DNA from: Chroococcidiopsis sp. TS-821
GTDB taxonomy: Bacteria; Cyanobacteriota; Cyanobacteriia; Cyanobacteriales; Chroococcidiopsidaceae
Assembly: GCF_002939305.1 (NCBI RefSeq)
Contig: NZ_MVDI01000001.1
Location: 434,001-498,000, forward strand
Direction: 5' to 3'
Length of the DNA: 64,000 nucleotides
Below, piece by piece: positions 28,355-36,197 of the stretch (position 1 is the first letter of the stretch; every line of letters starts with the position of its first letter). The notes beneath the pieces were generated by a model. It ran no database searches and was not told the origin of the DNA. It was given only the letters and a program-made list of their open reading frames with translations. The position numbers and the translations under genes are program-made.

Positions 28355-29056
28355 ATGCACCAAACAATCCCTCAACAAACCCTCATCGACTGCGCCAACC
28401 TCACCACCCGCGAAATCAATCAAAAACTCAAAGCCTTAGCATCCGAAAACATCCCCGCAGTCAAACTCCTCAACCCCGCAGGAAGACACAACCTCGCTGT
28501 CGGCATTACGCAACAAATTGCGATCGCCATCGCTGGACCTGTGGGATACTACTGTGGCGGATTAAGCGAGAATATCAACATCGAAATTTTCGGTGACTGT
28601 GGTTGGTCAGTCGGTGAGAACCTGATGAGTGGTACGATCGCCATTTACGGCAACGCTTCCGCCAACGCCGCCGCATCTGCCCACGGAGGGAAAATTTGCA
28701 TTTTTGGCAATGCTGGTCCCCGCGCCGGAATTTCGCTCAAAGGTGCAACACTGATTGTGACTGGTAATGTCGGCTACGGTGCGGCATTTATGATGCAGCA
28801 AGGATGCATAATTGTTTGCGGTAATGCAGGAGCAAATTTAGCCGATTCCATTTACGACGGTACTATTTTCGTCGGCGGAGACATCAACTCATTAGGTGCA
28901 GACGCCAAACTCGAACCAATGAATGATACTGACTGGCAACTCTTAGAACAAGAACTAGCAGCACTCAACATTAGTGCTAGAGACTATAACTTTAAGAAAG
29001 TCATTTGTGCGAAACAACTGTATCACTTCAAAGCGAAAGACTGGGCGAATTATTAA
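28355..29056 (+). CDS. glxC: GXGXG domain protein (glutamate synthase alpha-like), GlxC/MgsB-like
   Basis: 233 residues. Right-handed beta-helix of the GltB C-terminal type, seen as repeated turns of the pattern GTIAIYGNA, GKICIFGNAG, GATLIVTGNVG, GCIIVCGNAG and GTIFVGGD. In glutamate synthase this domain is structural. As a separate subunit it joins GlxB (27356) and GlxD (29092). The gene lies 63 bp after glxB, with a short repeat between, and 35 bp before glxD. Confidence 0.85.
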   Translation: MHQTIPQQTLIDCANLTTREINQKLKALASENIPAVKLLNPAGRHNLAVGITQQIAIAIAGPVGYYCGGLSENINIEIFGDCGWSVGENLMSGTIAIYGNASANAAASAHGGKICIFGNAGPRAGISLKGATLIVTGNVGYGAAFMMQQGCIIVCGNAGANLADSIYDGTIFVGGDINSLGADAKLEPMNDTDWQLLEQELAALNISARDYNFKKVICAKQLYHFKAKDWANY

Positions 29057-29091
29057 GGATTAGTGCCTGAAAAAGAGGAAAGAATAAAGTA

Positions 29092-30405
29092 ATGGATAGC
29101 GAAAAACAGGTATTAAAAACAAGTAGTACGTACACGCCAGAAGCGATCGCGGCGATTCAAGAACGTGCAGAATTAGGGCGCTATATCATTCGCGGGTATG
29201 GGGCGCTGCGGAATGTTCCCCGCTTTGACGACCTCGTTTTTCTCACGACTTCCCTTACACGACTTCCCCTCGAAGGCTACCGCGAGAAATGCACAACGAA
29301 AACATTCATTGGTACGCGCTATGCTAAACGCCCAATGGAGTTAGAAATCCCGATTACAATTGCAGGGATGAGCTTCGGGGCACTTTCTTACAATGCTAAA
29401 GTGGCACTAGGACGCGCTGCAACCTTACTCGGAACCTCGACAACAACAGGTGATGGTGGGATGTTACCCGCCGAACGCGAAGCATCGTCTAAGTTAGTTT
29501 ATCAATGCCTACCCTCGCGTTATGGATTCAACCCAACCGATTTGAAAAAAGCTGATGCGATTGAAATAGTCGTTGGACAAGGGGCAAAACCTGGTGGCGG
29601 TGGTTTATTACTAGGGCAAAAAGTAAATAAAGTCGTCGCCGGAATGCGGACATTACCCGAAGGTGTCGATCAGCGATCGCCGTGTCGTCACCCTGATTGG
29701 ATTGGTCCTGATGACTTGAGAATAAAAATAGAAGAATTGCGCGAAGCCACTGATTGGGAAATTCCCATTTACGTCAAAATGGGTGCTACCCGCGTCAAAG
29801 ATGACGTCAAACTTGCGGTTAAAGCGGGTGCAGATGCGATCGTCTTGGATGGGATGGAAGGTGGAACCGCCGCAACGCAAAGCATTTTTCAAGAACACAC
29901 TGGAATTCCTACGCTTCCCGCACTAGTACAAGCCGTCGAAGCCTTACAAGAAATTGGCGTTTATGGCGAAGTACAACTTGTCATCTCTGGTGGTATTCGT
30001 TCAGGACCTGACGTGGCTAAAGCTTTAGCTCTAGGGGCAGATGCTGTGAGTTTAGGAACTGCAACTTTAATTGCGATGGGGTGTAATAAACCTGTATATA
30101 TAGAAGATTACCACAAATTAGGCACAGAACCGTATCACTGTCATCATTGCCATACCGGAATGTGTCCTGTTGGCATCACAACGCAAGATGCAGAGTTGAT
30201 GCAGCGATTGCCAATCGACGAAGCGACAACGTATGTTGCTAATTACTTGCAATCTCTCGTGATGGAAGTGCAAAGTTTAGCCCGCGCTTGCGGTAAATCT
30301 GACGTCCACAACCTCGAACGCGAAGACTTAGTTGCGCTGACATTAGAAGCCTCGGCAATGGCAAAGTTACCACTCGCTGGTACTGATTTTATTATGGGGC
30401 AGTAA
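29092..30405 (+). CDS. glxD: FMN-binding glutamate synthase family protein, GlxD/MgsC-like
   Basis: 437 residues. TIM barrel of the glutamate synthase FMN domain: KPGGGGLLLGQKVN, RSPCRHPDWIG, VKMGATRVKDDVKLAVKAG (in pieces), DGMEGGTAA and ISGGIRSG. The Fe-S cysteine motif is in CHHCHTGMCPVG. It is the synthase subunit that makes the C-N bond using ammonia or methylamine delivered from the GlxB/GlxC side. In the N-methylglutamate pathway the corresponding MgsC turns gamma-glutamylmethylamide plus 2-oxoglutarate into N-methylglutamate. The exact substrate here is inferred only. Confidence 0.88.
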   Translation: MDSEKQVLKTSSTYTPEAIAAIQERAELGRYIIRGYGALRNVPRFDDLVFLTTSLTRLPLEGYREKCTTKTFIGTRYAKRPMELEIPITIAGMSFGALSYNAKVALGRAATLLGTSTTTGDGGMLPAEREASSKLVYQCLPSRYGFNPTDLKKADAIEIVVGQGAKPGGGGLLLGQKVNKVVAGMRTLPEGVDQRSPCRHPDWIGPDDLRIKIEELREATDWEIPIYVKMGATRVKDDVKLAVKAGADAIVLDGMEGGTAATQSIFQEHTGIPTLPALVQAVEALQEIGVYGEVQLVISGGIRSGPDVAKALALGADAVSLGTATLIAMGCNKPVYIEDYHKLGTEPYHCHHCHTGMCPVGITTQDAELMQRLPIDEATTYVANYLQSLVMEVQSLARACGKSDVHNLEREDLVALTLEASAMAKLPLAGTDFIMGQ

Positions 30406-30531
30406 GAAGGGCAGAGGAGAAATCATGCTAATGTAACTAAAAAACTCAAAGCCTATACCTTATACATCTTCCCTGATTACAAATTACAAACTATGACCTT
30501 TGCTATAGTAGTCGAGTTGCAAAACTTAATT

Positions 30532-30987
30532 TTAAGCAAGTTCTTGATTATCTATCTCAGCAAATGAGTGCTGAATTTTATCAACATCCAGAATAAAAAC
30601 AGTGGTGATATTTGCTTTGGCAAGAACACCTATATTTGCTGATAACTGCAATAACGTTTTGCGAGGATAAGAGTGAGGTAAAGCTCGAATATTTTCATCG
30701 GCTAGTTCCAGAAAATCGGGTGGTTCTTTGACAGAAATTGCTATTAATTCTTTTATTTTAGATTGAGTAATAATTATAAAATTGTACGTATCTTGAGAGT
30801 TTCTATCAGAAATTAACTTCTCCTGCAAGTTTAATAACGTAATCGTATATTTCGCTGTATGAACTAACCCTGTATGAATATTTTTTTCTGATAAGGGAGT
30901 GTAAATGACTTTGACAATCGAGTGGGCTGGTAAGGCTAATAAATAGTTAGCAATTTGGAAAACGACAAATTTTGATGTAGATTGCAT
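30532..30987 (-). CDS. CheW-like chemotaxis scaffold protein
   Basis: 151 residues. It resembles CheW: KFVVFQIANYLLALPAHSIVKVI at the start (in pieces), then TITLLNLQEKL and a C-terminal TTVFILDVDKIQ. CheW links receptors to the CheA kinase. It lies 19 bp downstream of a degenerate cheA-hybrid remnant on the same strand. With its kinase partner broken, it may be a relic with no active partner, or may pair with one encoded elsewhere. Confidence 0.7.
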   Translation of the reverse strand: MQSTSKFVVFQIANYLLALPAHSIVKVIYTPLSEKNIHTGLVHTAKYTITLLNLQEKLISDRNSQDTYNFIIITQSKIKELIAISVKEPPDFLELADENIRALPHSYPRKTLLQLSANIGVLAKANITTVFILDVDKIQHSFAEIDNQELA

Positions 30988-31006
30988 ACATAAGTAAGAG
31001 TATCGA

Positions 31007-31580
31007 TTATTCTTCCAGTAAACTTGCTATTTTTGTCAACATTTCTTCAGCCGAATAAGGCTTATTCATATAAGCTGTAACTCCTAGTTCGAAAGCGATT
31101 GGACGCAGCTTATCGTCATTATTGACCGTGAGAATAATAACAGGAATTCGAGCAATTTGTGGATGTTGTTGACGATTTGCCATCGGCTAAGACGCTACTA
31201 CCATAAATGTAGCTAGGCGGTACGATCGTTGACTCTAAGGGTCGAATGACTAACTCTTGCTTTCCAATCACTTGCTTTACCTGTAAACCCAAAAGCTTAT
31301 CTTGGTAAGATAAAACAACGACAGGTGACATATCTATTTGTCGTGGCTGTGGACTTAAGGATGCGGTAATAGGTGAATGGTACTGAAGAATTTGTTGCAT
31401 CTGACACAGCAAAACTGGCTTTTTCTCAGCACCCAGCTTTAAAAGCGTTAATCCGTGACGTTGCTGTATTTGATCGGCGTGCGGAATTAAGATTTGTTCA
31501 ACAGAATCTAAAGGATAAAGCATAGCTGCTTGCGGGTATTGATGTTGCGTTATCATCTGCACAGGGCGATCGCCGTTCAC
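31007..31580 (-). pseudogene. remnant of a CheA-hybrid kinase (CheW-like domain plus REC fragment)
   Basis: From 31580 the frame reads a CheA-type regulatory (CheW-like) domain (YPLDSVEQILIPHADQIQQ; VIGKQELVIRPLES) and then loses sense near 31190. In another frame, 31183-31007 encodes the C-terminal half of a receiver domain (RQQHPQIARIPVIILTV; NKPYSAEEMLTKIASL). The start of the receiver, including its phospho-acceptor, is missing, and so is the kinase core. I read this as a large deletion or truncation of a CheA-REC gene. It sits between glxD and the acyl-CoA-dehydrogenase-like gene, inside the nitrogen island. Confidence 0.72.
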
Positions 31581-31697
31581 TATGCCTTTTGCATAAATAC
31601 TTGCAAATCACAGGAAGTCGCAGGGCATGAGGTTAATTCCAACCCTTATGCTCTTTAGTAACATTAGCTACAAAAAATCACAAGTACCAAGCACACA

Positions 31698-31711
31698 CTT
31701 GTAATAACATG
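31698..31711 (+). promoter_or_regulatory. candidate GntR operator, site C
   Basis: CTTGTAATAACATG, two mismatches from CTTGTTATAACAAG. It lies 32 bp upstream of the acyl-CoA-dehydrogenase-like start, a position where a repressor would overlap the promoter. Confidence 0.5.
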
Positions 31712-31742
31712 CTCGTAATGCTGAAGCACCAGAATTTATACT

Positions 31743-33185
31743 ATGACAACAAAATCTTGGGGTTCGCAAGCATTTTGGGGATTGGATTATAACTTCGATC
31801 CGCAGTGGGTATTAACGCCAGCGCAACAAGAACTACAAGCAAAAATTATCGACTTGTGTGCAACAACACTACGCCCAAATGCGGTAGAATCCGATGAAAA
31901 TTGCGTTTATCCGCGCCAGAACTTTGAAGCTTTAGCCTCCTTAGGATTACTCGGTTTATTAGTTCCCCAAAAGTGGGGTGGTTTGGGTGAAAATCATACT
32001 TGTGCGGCGATGGTGGTAGAAGCGATCGCTCGTTATGGTTGTCCGAGTACGGCGATGTGCTACACAATGCACTTAGGCGCAACAGCCGCAGCGTTATTTC
32101 GGGCGGAACGCAATCCTGAATTACAACGAGTCTTGCAGCGTCTAGATCGGGACGTATTCATTGGTACCTTATCCTACTCCGATCCCGAAACGGGTTCGCA
32201 CTTTTGGTATCCTGTTTCTTCAAAAGCCGAGAAAGTAGCAGCAGGTTGGCAAATCACAAAAAATGCTTCCTGGACAACCTCAGCCGGATTTGCCGATTGG
32301 TATATTGTGCAAACCACTAGCCCCGAATTCAACGGTAATTACTCTGACTTATCGTGTTTTCTCGTTTACGCAAACGAAGTTAAAGCCAACCCTGCCCAAT
32401 GGGATGCTTTAGGTTTACGCGGCAATCAATCTGGTACGCTACTTGTCGATAACGTTACCATACCTGCTGCAAGAATGGTAGGTTTCCCAGGCGACGGTGC
32501 GGCTTCCAACGACGAAACTGTCGATCCGTTCTTTTTGTTGTGTTCCTCCGCCTGTTGGAATGGAATTGCCCTCGGTGCGATCGATATTGCCAAACGCCAC
32601 ACAACACAGAAAAAACACGTAGATGTAGGAATGCGCGTTGCAGATTATCCGACAATTCAAGATTACGTTGGCGAAGCGATTATGGAAACAAATGCTTCCC
32701 GCAACTTCGTATTTTCTATCGCCAAGCTGATGGATGATATTACAAATCAATGCGATTGGTCAATTCATCAAGATCCTACCGCAATGCCGCGTTCTGCCTA
32801 CTTGCATTGGTACTGGCAAATTAAATTTATTGCTGCTAAAAACGTCGCTCATGTTTGTGACAAAATGCTGCATGCTTGCGGTGGTACAGGTTTCAAAAAA
32901 GAACTAGGAATTGAGCGCTATTTGCGCGATGGTAAAGCCGGATGGGTGATGGGACCAACGAACGAAGTTCTCAGGCAATTTGTTGGTAAATTAGCATTAT
33001 TAGGAATCGACTCGCTCGACTATTGGAATCAACGCGCTAACGAGCGTGTATTACACAACGAAATTAATAAATTAAACCTTGAAGATAAAAAACAACTTGC
33101 TGCAACCTTACTTGCCCAAGTAGCCGCAGAAGAAGCCAAAAATTCTCCTAAAGTTCTTCAAGAAACTACTATTACATCTAGTTAA
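31743..33185 (+). CDS. acyl-CoA dehydrogenase family protein
   Basis: 480 residues. Acyl-CoA dehydrogenase fold with FAD: N-terminal helical domain (LGLLGLLVPQKWGGLGENHT, in pieces), mid beta domain (ITKNASWTTSAGFADWYIVQ), C-terminal helices with CGGTGFKKELGIERYLRDGK. The canonical catalytic Glu cannot be placed with certainty. Relatives act on nitrogen compounds or sulfur compounds as well as acyl-CoA. Location between the glx genes and amt and a GntR-type site upstream suggest a nitrogen role rather than fatty acid degradation. Confidence 0.85.
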   Translation: MTTKSWGSQAFWGLDYNFDPQWVLTPAQQELQAKIIDLCATTLRPNAVESDENCVYPRQNFEALASLGLLGLLVPQKWGGLGENHTCAAMVVEAIARYGCPSTAMCYTMHLGATAAALFRAERNPELQRVLQRLDRDVFIGTLSYSDPETGSHFWYPVSSKAEKVAAGWQITKNASWTTSAGFADWYIVQTTSPEFNGNYSDLSCFLVYANEVKANPAQWDALGLRGNQSGTLLVDNVTIPAARMVGFPGDGAASNDETVDPFFLLCSSACWNGIALGAIDIAKRHTTQKKHVDVGMRVADYPTIQDYVGEAIMETNASRNFVFSIAKLMDDITNQCDWSIHQDPTAMPRSAYLHWYWQIKFIAAKNVAHVCDKMLHACGGTGFKKELGIERYLRDGKAGWVMGPTNEVLRQFVGKLALLGIDSLDYWNQRANERVLHNEINKLNLEDKKQLAATLLAQVAAEEAKNSPKVLQETTITSS

Positions 33186-33412
33186 AGATAGCTAGAAAAG
33201 GCAATCGAAGTGCAGAAGAAAAAAAGTTTTAAGCTTTCTGTACTGACTTGCAAATCAAATTTATTAAGCGGATTTAAAACTATCAAAGTTAACGCTTTCA
33301 CTCTCTAGAGCCATTGTCTATGCTCTCTGTATCTGGAGGGATTCGTTAACCCTTTCTATCTTATGTACAAGCAAGACGCTTACCTTACTTTCCTTATCAA
33401 AAATCCTTATCG

Positions 33413-33426
33413 GTAACACTGATTAC
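33413..33426 (+). promoter_or_regulatory. candidate NtcA box upstream of amt
   Basis: GTAACACTGATTAC matches the NtcA consensus GTA-N8-TAC exactly, 76 bp upstream of the amt start. NtcA activates nitrogen-scavenging genes in cyanobacteria. A clear -10 element about 22 bp downstream is not obvious, so the call is moderate. Confidence 0.42.
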
Positions 33427-33452
33427 AAACTCTCGCCAAGAGTAGCCGCAAA

Positions 33453-33466
33453 CTTGTAATAACAAA
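33453..33466 (+). promoter_or_regulatory. candidate GntR operator, site D
   Basis: CTTGTAATAACAAA, two mismatches from CTTGTTATAACAAG, 36 bp upstream of the amt start and 27 bp downstream of a possible NtcA box. The arrangement suggests activation by nitrogen shortage and repression relieved by a specific substrate. Confidence 0.5.
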
Positions 33467-33501
33467 TCTATCGCAAGTATGAACTTAAATAGGCATTACT
33501 C

Positions 33502-34917
33502 ATGAATGCTGAAGCACAAGAATTTTTAGGAACCTTTATTTCAGAGAGCTACTACTTCTATGCCTCTGTATTCATGTTACTCATTCATGCGGGTTTTCTT
33601 GCCTACGAAGGCGGTGCATCGCGCACAAAAAACGTTCTCGCTACGATGGTAAAAAACTTACTAACCCTTTCTAGTGTAGGGCTGGCATTTTTCTTTTTTG
33701 GTTGGTGGGTTTATAACGCTTTTCCTCTATTTCCTGTGAGTGGCGGAATCCTTGGTCCCTGGACAAATCCCGCCACAAATGAAACTGTAAAAGCAGCAAT
33801 GGCAGTTGTAGAAACATCTTATCCTTGGTCGCCTGCCTTAGCACCCAACACAGCCGATCATCTAACCGGAGTTTTCTTTTTTGCCTTTGCCTTATTTGCA
33901 ATGACTACAGCTTCAATTCTTTCAGGAGCTTTAATCGAACGAGTTAAAATTGGCGCATATATTATTATGTCAATTGTTCTCGGCTCGTTTACCTGGGTAG
34001 TTGCTGCGGCGTGGGGATGGAATCCATTCGGTTGGTTTTATACCGCGTTTGGCTACCACGATTTTGGCTGTTCAGCAGTCGTTCACGGTGTTTCTGGATT
34101 CTTTACTTTAGGCGTCTTACTTAATCTTGGTCCTCGCATCGGTAAATACGACGAAAGAGGAAACCCGCGACCAATTTTACCGCATAATCTACCCTTAACA
34201 ATGGTAGGTTTGATGCTGATTTTTGTAGGCTTTTATGCCTTCTTAGCAGCGTGTTTAATTTTCCTACCAGGTTATACCAGAGAAACAACAATCTACGGAA
34301 CTCCAATGACTTTAGCTTCGATTGGAGTAAATACAACACTAGCACTAGCTGCGGGAATTATTGGTGCTTATATTTCTTCTAAAGCCGATCCTTTTTTCAC
34401 AATTTCAGGAGGACTTGCAGGTATTATTTCCGTTGGTGCTGGTATGGATTTATATCATCCCACAGTTGTCATTGTTTTAGCCTTCTTCGGGGCATTTTTG
34501 ATGCCAAAAGTGGCTTTATTTATTGAAAAACTTGGGATTGACGATGCAGTGGGTGCTTTTGGCGTACATGGCTTTTGTGGGTTACTCGGAAGTTTAGCAG
34601 TAGGAGTTTTAGCAACTGGATACCCTCAAGGTGAAGGCGTACCCGTCACAGGTTTTATTGGGCAATTAATTCCTACCTTAATTTGTGTCATCGTTTTAGG
34701 GTTTATTCCAGGTTACGCTACAAGCTGGCTCCTTAAGAAACTGCGTCTTTTGCGCGTACCTCGCGACGAAGAAATTGCTGGACTAGACATTGCTGACTTG
34801 GGCGTAGAAGGCTATCCCGAATATAGTATGAATTGGGCAACAGCAACAGTCACCGCCCAAAATCGCGCTGAAGCGGTAACAGGAAGATTAGAACCACACC
34901 CAGGAATGCAAGAATAA
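33502..34917 (+). CDS. amt: ammonium transporter (Amt family)
   Basis: 471 residues with about eleven membrane helices. Both pore histidines are present, in VVHGVSGFF and GAFGVHGFCG. The gene differs from the usual amt-glnK pairing: no PII gene is adjacent. Instead it sits between the acyl-CoA-dehydrogenase-like gene and a small membrane protein, in an apparent operon that continues with MOSC and DUF1989-GcvT genes. It could take up ammonium or methylammonium. The sequence does not show which. Confidence 0.9.
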   Translation: MNAEAQEFLGTFISESYYFYASVFMLLIHAGFLAYEGGASRTKNVLATMVKNLLTLSSVGLAFFFFGWWVYNAFPLFPVSGGILGPWTNPATNETVKAAMAVVETSYPWSPALAPNTADHLTGVFFFAFALFAMTTASILSGALIERVKIGAYIIMSIVLGSFTWVVAAAWGWNPFGWFYTAFGYHDFGCSAVVHGVSGFFTLGVLLNLGPRIGKYDERGNPRPILPHNLPLTMVGLMLIFVGFYAFLAACLIFLPGYTRETTIYGTPMTLASIGVNTTLALAAGIIGAYISSKADPFFTISGGLAGIISVGAGMDLYHPTVVIVLAFFGAFLMPKVALFIEKLGIDDAVGAFGVHGFCGLLGSLAVGVLATGYPQGEGVPVTGFIGQLIPTLICVIVLGFIPGYATSWLLKKLRLLRVPRDEEIAGLDIADLGVEGYPEYSMNWATATVTAQNRAEAVTGRLEPHPGMQE

Positions 34918-34932
34918 ACAAGGAAGAAAAAT

Positions 34933-35334
34933 ATGAGTAGTCCGTTTAGCAACCCAAAAGAATTTCTTGAAGCTGAAGGACCAATTTACACCTTTGGTAA
35001 CAATCCATTAATGATTACTTTTTTGCTGATTGTTAGTGGTATTCTATTTTTATGGTTTATCTACGCTTCGTACAAAATTAAAAGTGGTAAACCTCCAGCA
35101 AAAAATCCTGTGGCTTTGAGCCTTTTAATTGTGGCAAGCGCTTTTTCATTAGCAGGAGGCGTATATAATTCTACAGTTGATAAAATTCATCAACCTACAA
35201 AAAGAGAATCGCGAGTCATTAGCTCGAAACAACAGCAATGGCAACTACCAATAACTTTAATAGGTATGGTTGCATCCGGTAGCTGGTTGCAACGTCATTC
35301 GCAAAAACGTCAAAGAAAGCGAAAGTATCAATGA
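34933..35334 (+). CDS. small two-helix membrane protein
   Basis: 133 residues starting 15 bp after amt. Two hydrophobic helices (~residues 26-46, MITFLLIVSGILFLWFIY, and ~58-75, VALSLLIVASAFSLAGG), then a basic tail ending KRQRKRKYQ. I do not recognise the family. Its tight spacing after amt suggests it is co-transcribed and may be a partner or assembly factor of the transporter; that is inference. Confidence 0.65.
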   Translation: MSSPFSNPKEFLEAEGPIYTFGNNPLMITFLLIVSGILFLWFIYASYKIKSGKPPAKNPVALSLLIVASAFSLAGGVYNSTVDKIHQPTKRESRVISSKQQQWQLPITLIGMVASGSWLQRHSQKRQRKRKYQ

Positions 35335-35343
35335 GGTATTGTG

Positions 35344-36162
35344 ATGCAAGCAGCGTCGGTAGTCGGTTCAGTTGTCGCTTTGTGGCGCTACCCTGTTAAA
35401 TCAATGATGGGGGAGAAGTTAGACACAGCTGAAATTGGTAAACAAGGAATAGTAGGCGATCGCGCTTATGCGTTAATCGAATCAGCCACAGGGAAAGTCG
35501 TCAGCGCGAAAAACCCCCGTAAATGGGCTAAACTATTCGACTTCCACGCTGCTTATGCAGATTCACCAACAACAAATACAATTCCTCCCGTTGACATTAC
35601 CCTCCCAGACAACACAAAACTATCCAGCGAACAAGAAAACATCAACGAGTTACTTTCTAGTGTTTTAGGGCGTGAAGTCACACTCGCATCAACCGCGCCA
35701 CCCGAACCGATCCTAGAAGAATACTGGTTAGACATGGATGGGCTTCCTCACCGAGAAACTGTTACAGATGAGAAAATACCTGCGGGGACTTTTTTTGACT
35801 TAGCGACATTACATTTACTGACAACAGCAACAATTGAACGCTTGCAACAACTAAATTCATCAGGACGATTTGAGATGCGCAGATTTCGTCCTAATATTGC
35901 AATTGCTTCGACTGCAACTAACAATTTTGTCGAAAACGACTGGATCAATCGCATCGTTGCCATTGGTGAAGAAGTTCAAATCAAGATTACAAACTTTTGT
36001 CCCCGTTGTGTCATGACAACATTACCGCAAGGCGATTTACCAAACGATTCGAGTATTCTTAAAACAGCAGTGCAGCATAATAATGGTAATGTAGGCGTTT
36101 ATGCCAGCGTCGTGCAAGGAGGGACAATTCGTTGTGGTGATTCGATCCAACTTTTAGATTGA
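35344..36162 (+). CDS. MOSC domain-containing protein
   Basis: About 272 residues from the ATG at 35344; a GTG at 35341 directly before it is equally possible. N-terminal MOSC beta-barrel (VVALWRYPVKSMMGEKLD), then the MOSC core with RFRPNIAI and the conserved cysteine in ITNFCPRCVMTT. MOSC proteins bind the molybdenum cofactor or transfer sulfur; some reduce N-hydroxylated compounds. Presence within an amine/nitrogen operon would fit reduction of an N-oxygenated substrate, but that is a guess from context. Confidence 0.82.
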   Translation: MQAASVVGSVVALWRYPVKSMMGEKLDTAEIGKQGIVGDRAYALIESATGKVVSAKNPRKWAKLFDFHAAYADSPTTNTIPPVDITLPDNTKLSSEQENINELLSSVLGREVTLASTAPPEPILEEYWLDMDGLPHRETVTDEKIPAGTFFDLATLHLLTTATIERLQQLNSSGRFEMRRFRPNIAIASTATNNFVENDWINRIVAIGEEVQIKITNFCPRCVMTTLPQGDLPNDSSILKTAVQHNNGNVGVYASVVQGGTIRCGDSIQLLD

Positions 36163-36197
36163 CACAGAGACATATTTACTATTACTGAATACAAGAA

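Larger units (their letters stand above)
33186..33501 (+). other. regulatory region upstream of amt
   Basis: 316 bp without a gene. It contains a GTA-N8-TAC sequence (33413-33426) and a GntR-type half-palindrome (33453-33466), both listed separately. I looked for a glutamine riboswitch, which sometimes precedes nitrogen genes in cyanobacteria, and do not see its core. Confidence 0.5.

Noticed and set aside
33186..33501. Glutamine riboswitch before amt
   Set aside because: The conserved core was not found by eye.
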